This document shows positions 59,310 to 64,000 of a stretch of DNA of 64,000 nt, in pieces (the first letter of the stretch is position 1; every line of letters starts with the position of its first letter). The position numbers were made by a program, and so were the translations under genes. Origin of the DNA: Geomonas sp. Red32 (lineage in GTDB: Bacteria > Desulfobacterota > Desulfuromonadia > Geobacterales > Geobacteraceae). The notes beneath the pieces are model-generated. The model had not been told where the DNA came from. It worked only from the letters and a program-made list of their open reading frames with translations, and ran no database searches. Location: contig NZ_JAKLOY010000001.1 in NCBI RefSeq assembly GCF_023652955.1, positions 806,001-870,000 on the forward strand. The letters are read 5' to 3'.

Positions 59310-60662
59310 ATGGCCAAGCAAAAAGTGAAGACCGGCTTCGTCTGCGCGGAGTGCGGCGCGAACTACCCGAAATGGCAAGGGCACTGCGGCGCCTGCGGCG
59401 CGTGGAACAGCGTGAAAGAGGTGCGGCTGGAGGCCCCGAGCCGCCGGGAAGGGTTTGCCGGCGCCAAGAGCGCGGTGACCCTTCTGGCCGAGGTTGAGCT
59501 GGAGGAGCAGCCGCGCTTCTCCAGCGGGAGCGAGGAGCTCGACCGCGTGCTGGGGGGAGGCTTCGTCCCCGGCTCGGTCATCCTCATCGGGGGGGACCCC
59601 GGCGCCGGGAAGAGCACCATCCTGCTGCAGACCATGTGCTTCGCCGCCCGCGACCGGAATGTCCTCTACGTCTCGGGCGAGGAATCGCTGCAGCAGATTG
59701 CCGCCCGCGCCAGGAGGCTGCAGCTGCCGCTGGAACGGGTCAAGATGCTGGCCGAATCGTCGGTGGAGCGGGTCCTCGAGGCGGCCGCCGCCGAGAATCC
59801 GCAGGTGGTGGTCATCGATTCCATCCAGGTCATGCAGGTGGCCAGCGTGGAGGCCGCCCCTGGCGGCGTCTCCCAGGTACGCGAGAGCGCCGCCACCCTG
59901 ACCTGCTACGCCAAGACCTCCGGGGTGGTCCTCATCATGGTCGGCCACGTCACCAAGGACCAGGCGCTGGCCGGGCCCATGACCCTTTCCCACATGGTGG
60001 ACACCCAGATCATGCTCTCCTCCACCGAGGATGCCCGCTATCGCCTCATGAGGACCACCAAGAACCGCTTCGGCCCGGTCAACGAGCTCGGGGTCTTCGC
60101 CATGACCGAGCGGGGGCTCAGGGAGGTGAAGAATCCCTCCGCCATCTTCCTCTCCCGCACCGGCACCGCCGCCCCCGGGAGCGTGATCAGCGTGCTGTGG
60201 GAGGGGACCCGGCCGCTCCTGGTAGAGATCCAGTCGCTGGTGGTGGACGCCCAGTACGGCTCTCCCCGCCGGCTCGGCATCGGGCTGGACGGCAACCGGA
60301 TCGCCATGATCCTCGCCGTGATCACCAAGCACGGCGGCCTCGTTCTTTCCGACCAGGACGTCTTCGTCAACGTGGTGGGGGGGATCCGGGTCCCGGAGAC
60401 CAGCGCCGACCTGGCGGTGGCGCTCGCCATCGTGTCGTCGCTTCGTAACAGCGTGCTCCCCCAGGAGCTGCTCGTCTTCGGCGAAATCGGGCTTTCCGGT
60501 GAGATCCGCCCGGTCTCCAACGGCGAGTCGCGGCTTCGGGAAGGGGCCAAGCACGGCTTTACCCGAGCCATCGTCCCCGAGGGGAACGCACCGAGGAAGG
60601 AAATCCCGGGCCTCGAGATCGTCGGCGTCTCCAATCTCCAGGAAGCTCTCGATGCCATCTGA
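59310..60662 (+). CDS. radA: DNA repair protein RadA
   Basis: Branch-migration factor in recombination, 450 residues. Zinc finger cysteines are C12, C15, C26 and C29; the RecA-like ATPase has Walker A GGDPGAGKST (about 94-103) and the RadA-specific KNRFG motif in RTTKNRFGPVNELG. The C-terminal Lon-protease-like domain follows (about 300-450: VVDAQYGSPRRLGIGLDGNR, GGIRVPETSADLAVALAI). ATG 59310 lies after CCGGGGGAA. dksA follows after a 96-nt gap with its own AT-rich promoter region. Confidence 0.97.
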   Translation: MAKQKVKTGFVCAECGANYPKWQGHCGACGAWNSVKEVRLEAPSRREGFAGAKSAVTLLAEVELEEQPRFSSGSEELDRVLGGGFVPGSVILIGGDPGAGKSTILLQTMCFAARDRNVLYVSGEESLQQIAARARRLQLPLERVKMLAESSVERVLEAAAAENPQVVVIDSIQVMQVASVEAAPGGVSQVRESAATLTCYAKTSGVVLIMVGHVTKDQALAGPMTLSHMVDTQIMLSSTEDARYRLMRTTKNRFGPVNELGVFAMTERGLREVKNPSAIFLSRTGTAAPGSVISVLWEGTRPLLVEIQSLVVDAQYGSPRRLGIGLDGNRIAMILAVITKHGGLVLSDQDVFVNVVGGIRVPETSADLAVALAIVSSLRNSVLPQELLVFGEIGLSGEIRPVSNGESRLREGAKHGFTRAIVPEGNAPRKEIPGLEIVGVSNLQEALDAI

Positions 60663-60758
60663 GAGATATGCCCCCGCGAGGGTGTCAATTTTTTTACTTT
60701 ACTAATGATCAAAAATCCTCTTTAATATTGACTTGATTTCCGCAAAGGAAAAGGTGTC

Positions 60759-61115
60759 ATGAATACGGAAAAACTCGAATATTTCAGAGGTATCCTGCAG
60801 GAAGAAAAGCGCATGCTCCTCGAGGAGGCAGGCAGAACCGTCTCCGAGATGACTTCCGACACCACCAACTTTCCCGATCCCACCGACCGCGCCACTCAAG
60901 AGTCGGACCGGACCTTCGAGCTCAGGATCAGGGACCGCGAGCGCAAGCTGATCAACAAGATTCAGGAGGCGCTGGCCCGGATCGACAGCGGCACCTTCGG
61001 ATTCTGCGAGGTCTGCGAAGAAGAGATCAGCGAGGCCCGCCTCAAGGCTCGACCGGTGACCACCCTCTGCATCGACTGCAAGATGGAGCAGGAAAAGAAG
61101 GAAAGACTGCGCTAA
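60759..61115 (+). CDS. dksA: DksA/TraR family RNA polymerase-binding regulator
   Basis: A 118-residue secondary-channel factor that works with ppGpp. An N-terminal coiled coil bears the tip acid residues (TNFPDPTDRATQESDR; DxxDxA pattern, here DPTDRA) and the C-terminus has a four-Cys zinc finger (C83, C86, C104, C107). ATG 60759 has AAGGAAAAGGTGTC upstream. The preceding 50 nt are AT-rich, consistent with an own promoter. Confidence 0.95.
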   Translation: MNTEKLEYFRGILQEEKRMLLEEAGRTVSEMTSDTTNFPDPTDRATQESDRTFELRIRDRERKLINKIQEALARIDSGTFGFCEVCEEEISEARLKARPVTTLCIDCKMEQEKKERLR

Positions 61116-61152
61116 CCAAAGCTTCCCGCTAGCTTCATCCCTCGGAGTTTCC

Positions 61153-63450
61153 ATGGCTGCCCGGAAGGGACAAAACCTCCTGGAGCAAGCGCTGCGGATA
61201 GCACAGGGGACCGGCCGCTCACCACAGGCGCGGGTCTCCCTGCTGCTCCGTCTGGCGGTGCGCAGCCTCGGCCTCTCTTCCGCCTCGTTGTACCTCCCCG
61301 ATCATAACGCCAATGCCCTCACCAGGCGTTTAAGCACCCTCGTGCCCCCGGCAGGCTTCCCGTGCCAGATCCCGCTCGGTTTCGGCTGCGCCGGCCGGGC
61401 CGCCTTCTCCCTCGCTCCTCACAGCGCTTCCCGCCACGACCTGCACCGCGACGAGCTCTTCGCCGGGGACGAGACCTTTTTCCTGTCGCTCCCCCTGCTC
61501 GACCGCCGCCGGCTCGCCGCCGTCCTCACCCTGGCGAGCCCGCTGGAGCTCGATGCCGGTCTCGCCACCCGGGTCTCCCGGGAGCTCGCCCCGGTGCTGC
61601 AGCTTTTGGCGGGTGAGCTTTGTGCCGCGGAGAAGGCTGAACGGCAGCAAAGAAACGCTACCCTTATCTCTTCGCTTGGCGAGCTCTTCAGCGCTCCGCA
61701 CGCCCCTCAGACCCTGCTCCCCCAGGCGCTCAAGCTCTTCACCGGGAGCGGCTTCACCCGTTGCGCGATCGTCCGCCTGACCGACGAGGAGGGGGGACCG
61801 GCCCTCTTCCAGAGCTGCCGTGCGGAGGAACGCCCGTCGCTTCCCGCCATGCTCCTCGCCGAGCCCACCCTCTCCGCCCGCGCGCTGGCCGCCGGGGTTA
61901 CCTACTGCGACAACAGCAACTCGTGCGACCCCGTCGGCCCTGCGGTATCGACCCCGCTTTGCTTTAGCGGACGGATCCTTGGTGCGGCGACCTTCTTCGG
62001 GAGACCCGAGATCACTTCCGCCGAAGAGGTAGAGCTCGCCGAGACGGTGACCAGGCTTTTGAGTTGTGCTCTGGCCGAAGCGGCCTGTTCGGCCAGCCTG
62101 GCCGATTTCGTCCGGGAAAACGACCACAAGCTCAACGAGCTATCCTTTTTGTACCGGCTGAGCAACACCATGCTCTCCACGTTGAAGCTCAACAAGCTGA
62201 TCCATCTCACCCTGACCGCGCTCACCTCCGGCCCTACCCCCTTCTTCGACCGCGCCATGCTCTTTTTGGTCAACCAGCGCTCGGGGATGCTGGCCGGGAT
62301 GCTCGGGGTCACCAGCGAAACATCCCCGTCCCTGCCGCTGCCGCAGGGGGGGAGCGACGACCTTTTGGCCAGCCGCTGGGACATCTCGGACGAGGAGATG
62401 GCGGCCCAGAAGGAGACCGAGTTCTGCCGGCAGGTGATGGGGAAACGGCTGGAGCTCGACGGCTCGCTCAACGTCGTCTCCCAGGCGGTCCTCGAGAAGC
62501 GGCTCATCTACGTCCCGGCCGAGCTGGGGGACAAGGACCTCCTGCAGGCGCGCGGACCCGCGCTGGCTGCCTCGCCGCTGATCGCCCATGGCGAGGTGGT
62601 GGGTGCGGTGCTGGTGGACAATGCGCTGACCAAGACCCCGATGAGCCAGGAAAAGCTCCGCTTCCTCCAGCTCTTCGCCAACCAGGCGGGGATGGCCATC
62701 GAGAATGCCATGCTCTACCGCCGGATCGAGGATGCCCACCAGCAGCTGAGCGAGGCCCAGGACAACCTTCTGCAGAAGGAGCGGCTGGCGACCATCGGCG
62801 AGATGGCAGCCGGCATCGCCCACGAGCTCAAGGGGCCGCTGGTCTCCATCGGCGGCTTCGCCGGCCGGCTCACCAAGAAGCTCCCGCAGGACTCCGCCGA
62901 GTGGGCCCACGCCGACCTGATCGTGCGCGAGGTGGTCCGGCTGGAGGGGATCCTCTCCGAGATCCTCCTCTTCTCCAAGAAGACCACCATCTGCTACACC
63001 CGCTGCAACCTCTCCGATATCGTCAGCGAGTCGCTCGCGGTGGTGGCCCCTCCCATCGAGGAAAAGGGGATCGAGGTCGCCACCAAATTCCCGCGTCACA
63101 AGCTGGTCCTGCTCGGCGACGCCCAGCAGCTGAAGCAGGTCTTCATCAACATCCTGCTCAATGCGCTGGACGCCATGGGGGAGGGAGGAAAGCTCGGAAT
63201 CTCGCTCGGCACCACCGAACTGGAGGAAAAGGAAGCCCTCTGGGTGAAGGTCTCCGACACCGGCGGGGGGATTCCGCTGGAGGCGCTCAACAGCATCTTC
63301 ACCCCCTTCTACACCACCAAGGAGCGGGGGACCGGCCTGGGGCTGCCGATCGCCAACCGGATCATCACCAACCACGGCGGCAAGATCCACATCCACAACA
63401 ACCCCGGACTCGGCGTCGAGTTCCGGGTGGTGCTCCCCAAGCACTGGTGA
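61153..63450 (+). CDS. Histidine kinase with GAF sensor domains
   Basis: A 765-residue soluble kinase with no clear TM segment. Three GAF-like regions are suggested: about 20-150, 170-310 and a clearer one at about 340-520 (RLIYVPAELGDKDLL, LIAHGEVVGAVLVDNALTKT, QLFANQAGMAIENAMLYRRI). HisKA carries H557 in AAGIAHELKGPLVSIGGF; the ATPase domain has INILLNALDAM, VSDTGGGIP and GTGLGLPIANRII. No receiver or response regulator gene adjoins, so it is an orphan kinase. ATG 61153 has CTCGGAG upstream. GAF ligands are unknown. Confidence 0.93.
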   Translation: MAARKGQNLLEQALRIAQGTGRSPQARVSLLLRLAVRSLGLSSASLYLPDHNANALTRRLSTLVPPAGFPCQIPLGFGCAGRAAFSLAPHSASRHDLHRDELFAGDETFFLSLPLLDRRRLAAVLTLASPLELDAGLATRVSRELAPVLQLLAGELCAAEKAERQQRNATLISSLGELFSAPHAPQTLLPQALKLFTGSGFTRCAIVRLTDEEGGPALFQSCRAEERPSLPAMLLAEPTLSARALAAGVTYCDNSNSCDPVGPAVSTPLCFSGRILGAATFFGRPEITSAEEVELAETVTRLLSCALAEAACSASLADFVRENDHKLNELSFLYRLSNTMLSTLKLNKLIHLTLTALTSGPTPFFDRAMLFLVNQRSGMLAGMLGVTSETSPSLPLPQGGSDDLLASRWDISDEEMAAQKETEFCRQVMGKRLELDGSLNVVSQAVLEKRLIYVPAELGDKDLLQARGPALAASPLIAHGEVVGAVLVDNALTKTPMSQEKLRFLQLFANQAGMAIENAMLYRRIEDAHQQLSEAQDNLLQKERLATIGEMAAGIAHELKGPLVSIGGFAGRLTKKLPQDSAEWAHADLIVREVVRLEGILSEILLFSKKTTICYTRCNLSDIVSESLAVVAPPIEEKGIEVATKFPRHKLVLLGDAQQLKQVFINILLNALDAMGEGGKLGISLGTTELEEKEALWVKVSDTGGGIPLEALNSIFTPFYTTKERGTGLGLPIANRIITNHGGKIHIHNNPGLGVEFRVVLPKHW

Positions 63451-63542
63451 TATTTCCCTTTGTAAATGCGGATTTCTTGCGGTATAAATGAAAGCGACTT
63501 TGGCGTCCTCTAATCAGAGCCCGCCACGAGCGATTCCAATCC

Positions 63543-63618
63543 GGGGGTGTAGCTCAGCTGGGAGAGCGATGCGTTCGCAACGCATAGGTCGTCGGTTCGA
63601 TCCCGATCATCTCCACCA
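63543..63618 (+). tRNA. tRNA-Ala (anticodon CGC)
   Basis: A 76-nt cloverleaf with encoded CCA. Acceptor GGGGGTG pairs with CATCTCC and includes the alanine identity wobble G3-U70. The D arm contains AGCTCAGCTGGGAGAGC. Anticodon stem ATGCG/CGCAT with loop TTCGCAA gives anticodon CGC (reads GCG). The T arm is GTCGGTTCGATCCCGAT. Confidence 0.95.
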
Positions 63619-63624
63619 ATAAGG

Positions 63625-63657
63625 GAGGGTCAGGCATGACGCCTGACCCTCTTGTTG
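63625..63657 (+). terminator. Rho-independent terminator after tRNA-Ala
   Basis: GAGGGTCAGGC (63625-63635) pairs with GCCTGACCCTC (63641-63651), then TTGTTGTTTTT. It starts 7 nt after the tRNA. Confidence 0.88.
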
Positions 63658-63661
63658 TTTT

Positions 63662-63877
63662 TCAGAACTTTGCCCTCCCATCGAGCCTCCCTTCAGGGCG
63701 CTCGCCCTTCAAGGCCTTGAGCCATCTCCCGGCGACCAGGATATCGTACAGCCCCGCTACCTGCTCCTCGATCATCTTCGGCAGCACGCCCTACCGGTAC
63801 TGCTTTTCACTGTCGTCCCGGGGTAGCCAGGTCCGGGCGAGAAACGTGTTACTTATCGCGCGATGCGTGTTATTCAC
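63662..63877 (-). pseudogene. Possible remnant gene with an internal stop
   Basis: Reading the minus strand from GTG 63877 gives a plausible peptide (NTHRAISNTFLARTWLPRDD) that meets TAG at 63793-63791. The same frame then continues for 42 codons (KMIEEQVAGLYDILVAGRWL, then a basic tail) to TGA at 63664-63662. There is no ribosome site. It could be a broken gene left by an element inserted next to the tRNA, or chance. No family recognised. Confidence 0.3.
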
Positions 63878-63884
63878 GAGCGCA

Positions 63885-63917
63885 AAGTAAGTTACTTTAC
63901 GCATGAAGTAAGTTACT
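63885..63917. repeat. Tandem AAGTAAGTTACT motifs
   Basis: AAGTAAGTTACT occurs at 63885-63896 and 63906-63917, 21 nt apart (two helical turns). Each contains the near-palindrome AGTAAGTTACT. A related GTTACTTAT is at 63848. Possibly an operator of a gene beyond the window edge. Confidence 0.45.
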
Positions 63918-64000
63918 CCGAGGAAGATACCCAAATCGCCCCATCTCACCGGTGGTACTATGACTTTGGCCGACGCCCCCCTTTACACGGGAAGGCAGGC

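Overview
This is a GC-rich window from what looks like a Geobacteraceae-type delta-proteobacterium (Desulfobacterota; Geobacter, Geomonas or a relative). That assignment is inference. It rests on the 1000-residue NAD-dependent glutamate dehydrogenase, the DUF3793-FeoA-FeoA-FeoB iron operon, sigma-54 two-component systems with a solute-binding-protein sensor, a membrane nitrate reductase operon that begins with a di-haem cytochrome, HEAT/HD-GYP gene strings, and a CxxU selenoprotein. Genes are closely packed, many overlap by 1 to 8 nt, and no insertion sequence, prophage or CRISPR array was seen.

Layout. 1-2.7 kb (minus): ribonuclease J (cut by the window edge), two small membrane proteins and an acyltransferase. 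2.9-5.1 kb: a chemoreceptor. 5.5-10.5 kb: a dicarboxylate/amino-acid symporter with a sigma-54 promoter, followed upstream by the response regulator and sensor kinase that probably control it. 11-14.7 kb (plus): ferrous iron uptake operon with a candidate Fur-controlled promoter. 14.9-24.6 kb (minus): a glutamate/aspartate-type ABC transporter and a large NAD-glutamate dehydrogenase behind a second sigma-54 promoter, followed upstream by a paralogous sensor/regulator pair. 24.9-29.0 kb (plus): SSB, an acyl-CoA ligase, a thioesterase and an orphan protein. 29.4-34.4 kb: an MFP/ABC export operon. 34.5-43.7 kb (minus): an acetyltransferase, then narK-I-J-H-G and a cytochrome c. 44-55.4 kb: mixed genes (L,D-transpeptidase, alcohol dehydrogenase, PEP-CTERM protein, MgtC, radical SAM, UppP-like, selenoprotein, MATE exporter, methyltransferase, FabH). 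55.7-63.5 kb: HEAT and HD-GYP proteins, RadA, DksA and a GAF histidine kinase. 63.5-64 kb: tRNA-Ala and a degraded stretch.

The two most informative signals are these. First, two homologous periplasmic-sensor/sigma-54-activator pairs each sit beside their presumed target (symporter; glutamate dehydrogenase plus ABC transporter). Each target has a near-consensus -24/-12 promoter and upstream copies of the same GGGTTATAAC-like motif, including one perfect 42-bp palindrome at 21298-21339. Second, the gene at 51272-51523 has an in-frame TGA in a Cys-x-x-TGA motif followed at the right distance by a perfect GC-rich hairpin, so it should encode a selenocysteine AhpD-like protein that a standard gene caller would truncate.

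All functional calls rest on reading motifs and context by eye; no database search was possible.
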